From NCBI GenBank assembly GCA_907165275.2, contig OU015665.1, positions 8,308,001-8,372,000 on the forward strand: a stretch of DNA of 64,000 nucleotides. Direction: 5' to 3'. The notes below the pieces were generated by a model. That model was given only the letters and a program-made list of their open reading frames with translations. It searched no databases and was not told where the DNA came from. The translations under genes and the position numbers were made by a program. The DNA comes from Zygaena filipendulae. Its lineage: Eukaryota; Arthropoda; Insecta; Lepidoptera; Zygaenidae. This document shows, piece after piece, positions 1 to 11,291 of the stretch; position 1 is the first letter of the stretch; every line of letters begins with the position of its first letter.

Positions 1-3000
1 CACAACGAAGAGCATGAACTCGGCGACGTCCTCGACGTACCACTCGGGCAGCGCGCGGAAGGCGGCGGCGCGCGCGTCCCCGGGCGCCGCCGCCAGCGCC
101 GCGTGCAGCTGCTGCGAGAGCAGCGCGCACACGCTCGAGTAGAACTGCACGCTGCGCCGCATCAGCTCCGTGTCCAGCAGCGCCGCCTCCGCGCACTGCT
201 TCGACCTAACGCACACAACACGCGCGCACGTCCTCTATTGAAAATCATCGTGTGCGAGTGCGATGCCTTGCGGCGTAAACGTATGAGCCTTCTGGCGACG
301 GCCTACCCAGAGCCAGAGGACTTTAGTTTCTACCCCTCCACTGCACACTAGTCTAATACGTATAGTCTTCGCCGCCGAGGTCTTTAGGGAGTAGAGGGAG
401 GATCATATAATGGGGATGGTACCAAAGATTCCAAAAGTCGAAGTGCCGAGACTTCATCTGCTTACCCATTAAGATAAGATAATGATTGAAAACACAAACT
501 GAACAGAGCTTGTAATATGGTTACCTGTAGACAATGATATCATCCTTACATATTATAAAACAAAATCCTCCGTCGCATCTGTCTGTCTGTCTGTTCGCGA
601 TAAACTCAAAGGGATTAAGAGGAAGGTTTATATGTATAGTTTATACTGGAATTCCCGCCTGAACTCCGAAATTATCGCAGGTGAAACCGCGGGCGACAGC
701 TATTATTATATTATACTGTAATATAAATGCAAAAATGAGTATGATTGTTTGTTACGTTTTCATGATTTAACTACTACTGATCGTCATGATATTTCGCACA
801 CACGTTATAAGACATAGAGCACTTTTCACTTTGACAAACTCTAAACTTAACACAGGGAACAGTTTGTACATCAATATACATTGGAGAGTTCCCAATTAGT
901 TGTCCTTGAATGAATTGTTTTGACAATTTGAAAATGAATTGTCAAAACCCTCATTTTGTTTCCATAGCGATAAAGCTACACATTCTATGATAACACAAGT
1001 TTAAGTATGCACAAAAAACTTATTCACGAAAATTAAATTTCCAATCTACACTGATTGTGACTTCAAAAGAAAGTCAAGACATTCTTCTATGAATTACAAC
1101 AATAGTGAACAGTGGCACGTGGTACTAGCATCTACATCTAATATATTGTACCTCTGTAGGCGCTTGATCTGGCTGCGCCAGCGCCGCAGCAGCTCGCGGT
1201 TGCGCGAGGCGGCGAGGCTGTTCCGCCAGTGGGGCTCCGCCGCCAGCAACTCCTCGATCACCTTCTGCAGGTCGCGGAACACGCTGCAATAACAGAAATT
1301 AGTATTTCGTTATTTTATAACCTTTTATTACGAAAAAAATAAACAATTTTTTTTTATCTAAGTACATCATAAAAAATAAATAATGATTTGCTAAGCTTTC
1401 GGAAAATGTATTGCTTTCAGAAGATTCTTAAATGATTGTTTTAGATGTATAGGGGTTCGGGTGTGGTGTGGCAGCGGTGCTCACCGAATGCGCCGCTGGT
1501 GCGTGTGCAGGGCAGGTATCAGCGCCACGTGGTGCATGTGCAGGGTCAGGAACCAACACACCGTCTGGAACTTCGCCTCGGGCCATTTGTGGTTCGGGTC
1601 GTTATCTAAGGACACAAAAATAACCATATGATTTTAGCAGTTAAATAAGTATATCCTTTTTTTTACCCACAACGGAAAGGTGAAGGTATAAGACTATCGT
1701 AATTATGGCAATAAGGGTTAGAGGTTGTATCATATGCAATGTAAAAAACTTCTCATGGATTCAAGGTAAATACTGTAGGCGACTTGCCTTGAATAGTGTA
1801 TACTTATCTGTGGTGTATACATACAGTATGTGTGTATGTGTGAAATGTGCGTAAAAGTGTACGCGTGTGAGATGTATAGGTAATTCTGTGTAGGATGAGT
1901 GTATGTATGTGTTTGGGACAAAATATAAAACAATAAAGTTTGACTCATGTAGAATCTACATGTTACAATTATTCACTGACAGCTGACAGTTAGGGTCAGC
2001 TCGCTGTCAGCCTTACGATACACACGCACAATACGTGTACGTACAAGCCGATAGTCTTTACTTGAGGGAAGTACTTGAATCAGTTCATTTGTATGGAGTG
2101 TCACCAGGCTGGTTTGGGAGTTGAGTGAGAGGTATGTATGCGTGTGGGTTGTGTATTGTGTATGTGTATGAGTATGTTCGTGTGCGCAACTCACTGAGCG
2201 TGTCGAGCCAGTCCTGCGCCTCCTGCACGGTGAAGTTGAGGCGCGTCTGGTCGCGCACGTTGGCCCACGAGTCCGGCTGGAACGTGTACAGCGGGTACAC
2301 GCGCTCCAGCTTGATGCGCACCGACAGCAGCTGCAGCACCGAGCACACGTTCAGCATGAAGCCGTCGCCTGCAACCGCAACAAGGGGAACCGAGCGTAAG
2401 CGCACCGCGCAACACTGCCACATGCTACTATTCGAGTTTTTAGTTTTTAGTCCGTCGTGTAGACTAATTAAGAATATTGGACACGTCTTTTTTCTTTTTT
2501 TACGTAATCAAAAAAATAACGGCGATACATGGAGTCGAAATGTTGCGCGACGTCACGATCCGCGCGGTTCAGTTTAAACGGGATTATGACGTCACGAGCT
2601 CTTACTCCTAAACTTTAATGGGCTTATCTAAGTGGAGTATTATATTATCTGTGTCTAAGTAATATATTTTCATTTATTTGAAAATCAAAATATACATATC
2701 TATTATTTTTTTATCTAACTGACGGACTAAATAAAATTTAGAATTTCACACTCGAGGCAACATACCTATTACTGAATTACATTTATTTTATCTTATATCA
2801 GTTCAGTATTATTTTTTTATGTCATAGGGTGCAAACGTGCAAGTGGTACACCTGATGGTAAGTGATTACCGCCGCCCATGGACATCTGCAACACCAGAAG
2901 GGATGCAGGTATTGCAGGCAGTTCAGTATTGCGTTATAATATTGACAAATGTATAATCGTTACGGGCGGGGGTCAAGCACAAAATCTTCTGAATATGAAT

Positions 3001-6000
3001 ATAACAATCTTAAAACTTATAAGAACGAGAGCTTTATTCAAACATTATGTAAAACAAAAAAAAACCAACAATGCGGAATTAACCACGGAAAATATTACAA
3101 GTACGTACTAATGTAACATGTTAACTTATTACATCGTCGTATATTTATCAAACCTGCCTTCTTATTTACAAGATTACACATAAAATTATTCAATCTAGCA
3201 TAGAATTTAAGAAAAAGCACCACAAGTATCAGACCCGCACTAAAAATCATTTACAACTTCTTGCACCACGGACCCAATACGGAAAAAGGACAATTCTTTT
3301 TGAAGGAACTCTTTAACCAGCTACCAAACTATGTAAAGGATTCAGAATTACTGCCAAAATTCAAATTTCAACTAAAAGCTCACATTATAGAAAAAAAATT
3401 AAATTAGTTAGTAAATCGTGTCTAACGGACGTGAAGTGTTGCATGTTTCAGATGGTTATTTACTTACATTTTTCTTATGAGAAATAAACACTTAAAACCT
3501 AAACCTAACTTGTTATAAAAGCAGAAAGTGACTGACTGAGATAACAGTATTGCGGTTATATTACACTATAATGACACTAGAAGAGTACATTACTATAGCA
3601 TCGCATCATAGATGTTAAGCAGTCGAGATTGATGTTATTTTTTTAGTAGATACAATTTCTGCCAAACAGTTATAACGCAGGGGTTTGTCTACATCTCGTA
3701 TTCCTATTCCCTACCTATTCCCTTTTTCATTCACGAGTCAAATCACAACTGAACATCATGAAATTTTGCATGCACGTTATCAAAAGAAGGGAAAGGACAC
3801 TGGCAATTTTTATCCCGGAAATCCCACAAGGACTATGAAGTTAACGCGGGTATAACCACGGGTACAGGTAGTACGTGTAAGTGAATAATATTCAAATCAA
3901 AACACAAACGCCCACTATAAATTTAGTGTTGCTTGACGTCACTGCACCGCAAGGCAGCGCACTTTCACTTTGCCAACATAATAATGAAGTTTGAATAGGG
4001 CCAAGGGTCATTCGTTATCCGATCAGCTCGGCTGCTCTACGGAAAAACAAAGTAATTGCAGCGGACTATATTTTACAGGAGGAAATTGCTTTATTTAAAA
4101 CAAATCTTCCATAGTTTAACGTTTTTCTTTTCTTTTAATTTTGATTACTCTAAGACTAAAGCCTTTTTGATGGTTGTGAGTATGTAGGAACGTCCGTTAT
4201 GCGTGAAAAGTGCCAAAAATACAAAAAAACTATTTATGAAAAAAAAAAAAATGTCAGTTGCCTTGTTTTTCCGTAGGGCAGCCGAGCTGGAAAGTTTTAT
4301 TAACGATTTCATAATTGTATCTTAAACAAAATAGAAGTAAGATGAAAATAATAGCTATTACTCTTAAAATTACTTTATGTACCCACACATTTTTTTTTGT
4401 AATAGCTATAAAATTGGAAATTTGTATTTCCCAAACAAACCTAGCTATTTGATATACCATGAAACAAAGGGTACGGGGTAAAAAAGACGTTATCAAATTC
4501 CCTAAATATGGTTAACTTAACAAACACGGTAAAAAAGTCGTTAATGGATAATTTCCTTAAAAAATCAAACATTTATATCAATCGAATTCTTGGTAACCTA
4601 ATTCCTATTATTATTCTCAATCAGCATACCTATTTCATATTCTTTGATACATAAGTCTTCATTGGCCGGTTAACACTTCCATAAGTAGTAAGTTCAGCTT
4701 ACCAACTTACTTAATCGAAAAGTAGATACTAGACAGCAACGTCCACACGGTGAGCATTCATAAGTAAGTAAACAGTAAGTAAGTTCAACAATACATTTCT
4801 TCACCCTACTTACTTGCCGGCCGCCGTCCACGCGGTGGCAAGTAGTAAGTAATAAGTTGGCAGGGAGCGGGAGACGAAGCCGGCGGGTGTACGCGCTACT
4901 GTCCAGTTCAAAAAATAGAACTGGTTTCTATCCTGCGGCAAGCTACTTAATCACTCACTTACTTGCCGGCCGGTGTCCACACGTGGTTTTTACTTACTTA
5001 CTTATGGAAGTGTAAACCGGCCATAACATCGGATTTGCGAGTTGCGTTTGCATAAGAAAGTAGGAAGTATCAGGCGCTCTTGATTCAATTACAACTTGCA
5101 TAATAATACTTTGATATTACGTAATACACGAAAGATAGTTACTTTATAAATTATGAAAATGTTTGTAATTGCCGCAAAAAATATTCCCAATTTTTAGAGC
5201 ATGACTTTAATATCATACGAAACTGATTTGAATTCATCATGGATACATAAGGTGCATAATAATATATTTATCTTTCACTTTAATTGTTAGTAAATATTGT
5301 TGGGAGACGTTGAGACACAGATCCGAAGTATTTACACAAATATGACATCTATACATATAAAGATTTAAGTGTCTGTTGGTAATTTCAAATTATCAGTTTT
5401 TCAATTAACTCATAATCTAATATATATAAATCACGTGTCACGTTGTTTGTCCGCGATGGACTCCGAAACTACTGAACGGATTTTGATAAAATTTTGCAAC
5501 CATTTATAATATGGTCCAACTTAAAAGATAGGATAGTTTTTATCCCAGAATTCCCTCGGGAACTGAAGGACATAGAGTAATTTTTTCCCGCAACCTCCGC
5601 GGGACCTCCGAAATTACCGCGGATGAAATCGCGGGGGACAACTAGTCTAATATATATAAATCACGTGTCACGTTGTTTGTCCGCGATGGACTCCGAAACT
5701 ACTGAACGGATTTTGATAAAATTTTCCAACCATTTATAATATGGTCCAACTTAAAAGATAGGATTGTTTATATCCCGGAATTCCCTCGGGAACTGAAGGA
5801 CATAGAGTATTTTTTTCCCGCAACCTCCGCGGGAACTCCGAAATTACCGCGGATGAAATCGCGGGGGACAGCTAGTCTACTATATATATATCACGTGTCA
5901 CGTTGTTTGTCCGCGATGGACTCCGAAACTACTGAACGGATTTTGATAAAATTTTGTAACCATTCATAAAATGGTCCAACTTAAAAGATAGGATAGTTTT

Positions 6001-9000
6001 TATCACGGAATTCCCTCGGGAACTGAAGGACATAGAGTACTTTTTCCCGCAACCTCCGCGAGAACTCCGAATTACCGCGGATGAAATCGCGGGGGACAGC
6101 TAGTATAACAGTATAATTATACGGTAGGTACTTACATAAAAAAATAAATTTATTTTATTTTTGTCTGTTTGTTCTGGCTAATCTCTAAAACGGCTGAACC
6201 TATTTTAAAGGGGCTTTCACTGGCTGATTATAAGGAGTAACTAAGGCTACTTTAATTTTAGAATAAAATTATTCCTGCGGAAATTCCGAAACTCACGCGG
6301 GTGAAACTGCGGGGCACAGCTAGTGTGAAAATAAAATTTTTACTTCTTGTCTATGTACTACGTCGTCGCGCGTCGTAAATAGTCGTAGTGGCGCTCACCT
6401 ATCGCGCTATACCCAGTTACGACTCTGCGTTCGCTGGCATGTATCCAGAGTAATATTCGAGTCTAGATGAGCGCGGTTTTATCCGCGTGAACTTCATATT
6501 ATATTTTTTAATCAGTGAAAAAATTTTTTAGAATTATTCAATTTAGTAGTTAAAGAGATTACCCTCAATAAACAAACAAAAAAATGTTTCTCTTTATATC
6601 ACTAGCTGTTTCCCGCGGTTTGACTAGCGTGAAAATTCGGGACTCCCTCGGGAACTTTAAGAAGTTATCTTTCAAGTTAGACCAAGCTAGACACGTATAC
6701 AAAATTTCATTGAAATCGGTTCAGAAGTTTCTGAGATTAGGGCGGACAAACATTATGACACAAGATTAGACTTACAAGAATTCCTGAGGCCCTACAGTGA
6801 CAATCTCAGAATAGGAAAAGCTAGTGCTGCCTATAGACTTTAATTAAGGTTGCGGGTATGTCCACCGTACTCATATCGGTGGATCCGCGCATGTACTATT
6901 TGTGAAGTAAGCTGCGGACACGACATGAGCTAGGTGTGCCATGGATGCAACATGCAACAGTTGAAAAAAGAAGAAAAACTAAAGAACCTCACCGGCCAGT
7001 GATCTCTCGTCGGTTTGCAGCTGCGCCCGCCGCTCGTTGCCCTGCAGTATGGCCACGAAGTAGTTGAGGAAGGGCACCCGCGCGTCGGGGCACAGCAGGA
7101 TGTTGTGACATATATTGTGCAGCGTGTTGCGGCTCGCCTCAACCTCGCGCTGCAGCGCGAATGCGAGGCTGCGGTCGCCGGTGCCGGTCGCGAACAGACG
7201 CTCCGCCAGACGAGGGTTCTCTTCCGCGAACAGGGATATCTGCACAATCAATCACTCACTTAATCACTTATTCAATATGGTCATTCGCACATAGGGCATT
7301 GAGCCAGTCAAGTCAACAAAAGATCCAATATATTGTTAGTACAGACTTAAAAAACTATGTTAGTGCTTAAATATATTCTGAAAGAGATTTCGTTGTGTTT
7401 ATTAAGTGCGTCATACGTACGCCGAAGAACGGTCCGAGGAAGCTGCACTTGGCGATCTCCCGTCCAGGCGCGGTGGTGAGCGGCGGCGGCGCGAGGCTGG
7501 GCAGGCGCGCAAGCAGCCGGCACACGGGCCGCACGGCGTGGCGCGGGCCCGCGCGCAGCTCGCACAGCGCGCGCAGCGCCCGCAGCGCCGCGCCGTGCCC
7601 GCGCCCCAGCGCCGGCGACACGCAGCGCCGCATCTCCTCGCGGATGCCCATCAGAAGCGGGATGAACACCTGGTTTTAATTATTGCCTCATGTAATAAGT
7701 GACAATCTAGTTCAGGGGTTCACAAGTTTTCCTTTATGATGCCTCTTTTGTGCAATAATTACTAGTTTACCTATTAAAAAACAAAAAAAATAAATTCTCA
7801 GCCCTCTTTGATTGTTATGCTTACGACATTAAAAACTATTAAATCTATAGGGAGAGTAGGGACTCAATATTTGTTTTGCTAATTGAATTGATTTATTACA
7901 TTTGACTAACCGTTATACTCACAGTACTCTAATTACTTTAACTGCAAGTATGTAGTTTCCAATAAGACTGTTAATGTGGTCGTTTGAATAACTCTTTGTT
8001 AAATCATAAAAGGTTTATGAATAATTTTATTGACAACATATTCCGAAAATTTTGTTTATCTGGTATAATCCAGACCCAAGTTACAAGGGTTCAAAAAAAC
8101 GACGAAACGCTTCGAGAAAAGGTAGGTAGTGCCCTTGCGCTTTGCTAGCTCGTCTTGGCGGGGGCACTACCGTGCCCCCAGATTAAAAGAGATTGAAAAA
8201 AAATTAATTGAAATGAAATTTATTCATTACAGCAATGGAAAAAAACAGTGGGCTATGCCAATATAAAATGGTAACCAGCTCCGCATGTGTCGGGTATCAT
8301 TCGGGACACAACACTGATAGTCCACTGCCACTGCATGTGATGAGTTATAAGAGATGGCACACACTTGCAAGTAGCACAGTAAATGAATGTTTTGCACCTA
8401 AAGCTATTCATCACATATATTATATGGGCATAATTAAATTATAACTATTATTATGCTGTTCATTATCAATGTGTGAGAGAACACAGTCCTGACTCCTGGC
8501 TCGTAAGTGCATATAGTTTTAGTCTTTAGCCTATGTTAGAAATATTGAAAAAGGAAAAAGGACACTAACCTCTTCAAACATTTCCTTATCTTGATATGTA
8601 GCCAGCAGCAACTCTGGTATTAGTCCTATTGGAGTGTTGCCGATCAAAATGTATGGGAGCAATGGTGACTTTTTTGATTTCTCCAACTCAATATTGTCTC
8701 GGAGCACAAGTATTAAGTAGTTAACGAGCACGCTTCGCAACTTTTGTAACAAAGAGTTATATGGTGGCTCAGAGCATTTCTTTGGATTCTCTCTTTCGTA
8801 TGTGTTGATATTGTTATAAAACCGCAGTATATAACTGACAGCTAAACCTTGTGTGGAAATTGTTTTTGGTATAGGCAGAGAAGGTGTGGGACAATCAGAT
8901 TTGTCTACATCAGTTTCGGAGCCTAGGTGCCCACTAGTTAGGATATCGTCTCCACAATCTTCATTTAACTTTTTTGTGGTTTCGGACACAGCAATTAGTT

Positions 9001-10301
9001 TTTGGTTTAGAGGATCAGATCCATCTGCAATCTGGGAAATGAAATCCATTATTGCTTCTGATGCAATCTCATCTATGCTCAAAGTTGGGTTGTCGAGTAG
9101 TGATGCTGCAACTGATGGCACAAATATTCCACCTGCAAAATATGAAATATGTAAATGCTACAAGTATAATGAAATCGGTTAAAAAACAGAAGGTAACCAA
9201 GTCTTGTGACTTATTTAATGAAAGCTTTGTTACCATACCTGCACTGTCTTCTGACCAGGAGACTTGCAGAATTCTTGCAACAATTTGTCGTAGCTTGTCT
9301 TCTACCGCCTCAGTGCAGCTCACTGTTCTTGACCTTGAAGCTTTATGTGCCGGGGATGCTGAAGGGTCACTATCTTCAACCTTTACAACACATAATTTAA
9401 ACAATGTATTTAATTAGGCTTAGGTATGTGGGTTTACTAATATGTAATTTATTTTTAAGTACTTACCTCCATTGCTTCATGTTGTTGTTCTGATTGAGAG
9501 TTTCTTTCCGACACATCATCTACTTCCATAGATAAGGAACGCCGTGAGCAACTAGGAGATGCATTACTAGACTTAGGGCGCACTGGTGATGGCTCAACAA
9601 ACTGTGCAGGGGACATAGATCTGGAGTTACTTTCCTCCCTATTTGAAACACGTTCTGAGCCACTACCTGTTGTCTGTGGTAAATTGCTTACCCTCACTGT
9701 ACCACAGCTCAACAAAGTTTCCTCTCCCATTGAGTCGAAGCTATTGAACTGTCTGCTCTGTGAAAGATCTGCCATTTTAGTATCAGGCATTTCATCCAAT
9801 AGATTGCTGTCTGATTTTTCTGTCACAATAAGACCCTCAGCTGGTATTTTTGTTTGATCAGTGCCTTTGTTTTTACTGATATCATCAGAGTAATTCGGTT
9901 CTTTGTTTGCATTGGCCACATCTGAAGGTGTGCTCGGTTCTGTGGAAGATCCGCGGGCTGCTGCAAGTGTGGGTGATAGGCGGGAAGGGGATTGCAGCGA
10001 AAGCTGAACGCCAGGCGACGGCATCGAAGCTCCAGGGGTGGCGGGTGGGCTGGCCGCCGCGGCGGGCCCTGTGCCTGGGGTGCTACTGCTGAGCGCAGCT
10101 AGGCGAGCCAGGCGCCGCCGCCTTATCTGCAACCAATCATCACGAAATCACAAGATGTGACGACACGTGGAAACTACGCGCACCAGCGCAAAACATCGAT
10201 GCTTTGTTTTGTTACGAAATTAGATTGGCCATACGCAATTTTCCAAGGCCTGTCTACACGATAAATGTGCCACTTACCTCCTCTTGACTTAATTCACTCA
10301 T
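1..10301 (-). CDS. Ube4b: Ubiquitin conjugation factor E4 B (UBE4B/Ufd2), 3' part missing at window edge
   Basis: E4/E3 enzyme of the Ufd2 family, which lengthens ubiquitin chains on substrates, commonly with Cdc48/p97. Ten coding exons are visible, in gene order: 10301-10278, 10126-9467, 9380-9239, 9132-8570, 7669-7421, 7239-6993, 2368-2195, 1605-1485, 1283-1152 and 205-1 (839 codons, continuous frame). The protein starts MSELSQEE, then IRRRRLARLA, the hallmark N-terminus of animal UBE4B. A low-complexity Ser/Pro-rich region fills the 660-base second exon. The Ufd2 core follows, with segments such as LPYILIGNTPIGLIPELL, GDGFMLNVCSVLQLL, WFLTLHMHHVALIP and ALPEWYVEDVAEFMLFVV. All introns are GT-AG. 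The rest of the core and the C-terminal U-box lie beyond base 1. The family call is firm. The short first exon rests on the conserved start motif and a good GTAAGT donor. Confidence 0.93.
550..702 (+). mobile_element. Truncated Helitron-like element
   Basis: Ends with the hairpin CGCAGGTGAAACCGCG and then ACAGCTA, without the final G of the usual CTAG. It contains the GTCTGTCTGTTCGCGATAAA block shared with the copy at 52437-52623. It lies in the intron between the last two visible UBE4B exons. Confidence 0.5.
1966..2115 (+). repeat. Dispersed repeat, copy 1
   Basis: About 150 bases in a UBE4B intron (TTATTCACTGACAGCTGACA and onward to AGTGTCACCAGGCTGG) closely match a stretch at about 54777-54945. 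Shared blocks include GTCAGCTCGCTGTCA, CCTTACGATAC and GTCTTTACTTG. No coding potential is seen. The class is not identified. Confidence 0.6.
2446..2731. mobile_element. MITE with TTTAGTCCGTC inverted ends, copy 1
   Basis: Starts TTTAGTCCGTC and ends GACGGACTAAA, a perfect 11-base terminal inverted repeat. The interior has two GACGTCAC blocks and a TTGGACAC block. The copy at 61076-61348 shares these ends and blocks. No protein is encoded, so it is a non-autonomous DNA transposon. Confidence 0.7.
2826..2930 (+). repeat. Dispersed lepidopteran-type repeat fragment
   Basis: Contains CACCTGATGGTAAGTGATTACCGCCGCCCATGGACATCTGCAACACC in three shorter recognisable blocks (CACCTGATGGTAAGTGATT, ACCGCCGCCCATGGACA, TCTGCAACACC). 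I recall this as a common dispersed sequence in moth and butterfly genomes, but I cannot assign its class. Confidence 0.4.
4024..4289 (+). mobile_element. MITE with CAGCTCGGCTGC inverted ends, copy 1
   Basis: The left end CAGCTCGGCTGCTCTACGG and right end CCGTAGGGCAGCCGAGCTG are inverted repeats of nearly 30 bases. The interior includes TTTTTGATGGTTGTGAGTAT. A second copy lies in the opposite orientation at 25868-26129. No coding capacity. Superfamily not resolved. Confidence 0.75.
4664..5024. mobile_element. MITE with GGCCGGTTAACACTTCCATAAGTA inverted ends
   Basis: The left end GGCCGGTTAACACTTCCATA and right end TATGGAAGTGTAAACCGGCC form a terminal inverted repeat of about 24 bases with one mismatch. 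The interior is rich in TACTTACT/AGTAAGTA and has repeated GCCGGCCG blocks. No coding capacity. Target duplication not clear. Confidence 0.75.
5416..6103 (+). mobile_element. Tandem array of three Helitron-like elements
   Basis: Three head-to-tail units (5416-5645, 5646-5875, 5876-6103; 230, 230 and 228 bases) each start TCTAATATATA or TCTACTATATA and end in a hairpin (CCGCGGATGAAATCGCGGG) plus an A/C-rich spacer and CTAG. The whole array sits between a single A on the left and T on the right. 5'-TC, 3'-hairpin-CTAG and A/T insertion are the hallmarks of Helitrons. The units encode no Rep/helicase and are non-autonomous. Confidence 0.8.
6160..6323 (+). mobile_element. Helitron-like element, diverged
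   Basis: Ends in CACGCGGGTGAAACTGCGGGGCACAGCTAG. The 3' hairpin and CTAG match the tandem array just upstream, but the 5' portion is from a different subfamily. The left boundary is approximate. Confidence 0.6.
6602..6768 (-). mobile_element. Helitron-like element, reverse orientation
   Basis: Begins with CTAGCTGTTTCCCGCGG (a CTAG-terminated 3' end read on the plus strand) and includes CTCGGGAACTTTAAG, the body sequence of this family. It lies about 220 bases downstream of the 6993-7239 UBE4B exon in the direction of transcription. Confidence 0.55.
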
Positions 10302-11291
10302 AACGATAGTTGCTCTTCTCTACGCTTTGCCTTTCACTATACTAAGAAAGAAGTTTTTAACAATATTTGAAAAACAAATTACAATTATGAACACAAGAGC
10401 GAGCTAAACAGGAGCGTCAAGCAGTCAGTCACCTCTCAGCTGAGATGATTGGACGTGATTGGTTGTTTGCGGTTGGCTCATTCGATGACAAGTAAAAACT
10501 TCTATTGAAATTATACGCGTCATCTATATGACGTCTAGTTAAATCGATTGCCAGCCAAGAAAAGATAAAAAAAAAAATAAACTTATCGCACATGGCACAT
10601 TTAAAATATCACCACTGCGAAACCTTCTATCGAAAACGGAACCACTTGAACTACCTATAAAAAAAGTAAAGTACCCTCTATTCAGCGCTTGAGAGCGATT
10701 ATAATTACGAACCACAGTCCACAACTAAAAACAGAAAAGCTCTTGTTTTACGAAACTATCAGAGGGGTATACAGACATATGGGTAATTATCGCTGTTGAA
10801 ACTATGGGGAACAGATAGTCTTTCATAAATTACGCAGAAATACTACACACTCAATAAGATTAGGTTATTTTAACCCACTTGTAACTGCATTGTGTTTTTT
10901 ATTTTTTCGTAAAGGTAATCTTTCGTGTTTCCGAACGTAGGTAACTGGGTAAGGAGTGAAAGGTCAATGACCTAATTAAATAAAAAAATCTTTACAAATA
11001 TAAATTTAGTCTGTGGCGTAATTTTGTTTACGTTTTTTCGAAATTATTTGTTGCTTAATTACTCTACCCTACAAAATACTAGATAAAATTACTAGAACGT
11101 TAATATTTAAAGAAGAATTTGTGAATAAGAAACCAAAATAAGACTCGTTAAAACTACTTTTTCTAACACCAATATGAAGTGCGTATATTGTTGAAATATA
11201 GTTTTAAAAATTATGTGAAATACAGTTATTTGTCATTAAAAATGTAATTGTTTTCAAATGTATACATACTTCCTACGATTAATTGACTGAA
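10302..11291. promoter_or_regulatory. Divergent intergenic region between UBE4B and Tor copy A
   Basis: The start codons of UBE4B (minus) and Tor copy A (plus) face away from each other across 990 bases, so this interval must hold both promoters and 5' UTRs. GATTGG at 10447-10452 and again at 10457-10462 read as CCAAT boxes on the minus strand, about 150 bases upstream of the UBE4B start. The rest is AT-rich. I see no clear TATA element that fixes a start site. Confidence 0.5.

Larger units (their letters stand above)
2369..6992. other. Large UBE4B intron filled with transposon remnants
   Basis: This 4.6 kb intron separates two Ufd2-core exons. No exon-like reading frame was found in it. It holds a terminal-inverted-repeat element (2446-2731), a dispersed repeat near 2826-2930, two MITE-like elements (4024-4289 and 4664-5024), a tandem Helitron-like array (5416-6103) and two further Helitron-like copies (about 6160-6323 and 6602-6768). 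Confidence 0.7.

Noticed and set aside
11283..11291. Upstream TTG start for Tor copy A
   Set aside because: ATG at 11292 gives an N-terminus matching copy B. Eukaryotic TTG initiation is unlikely.
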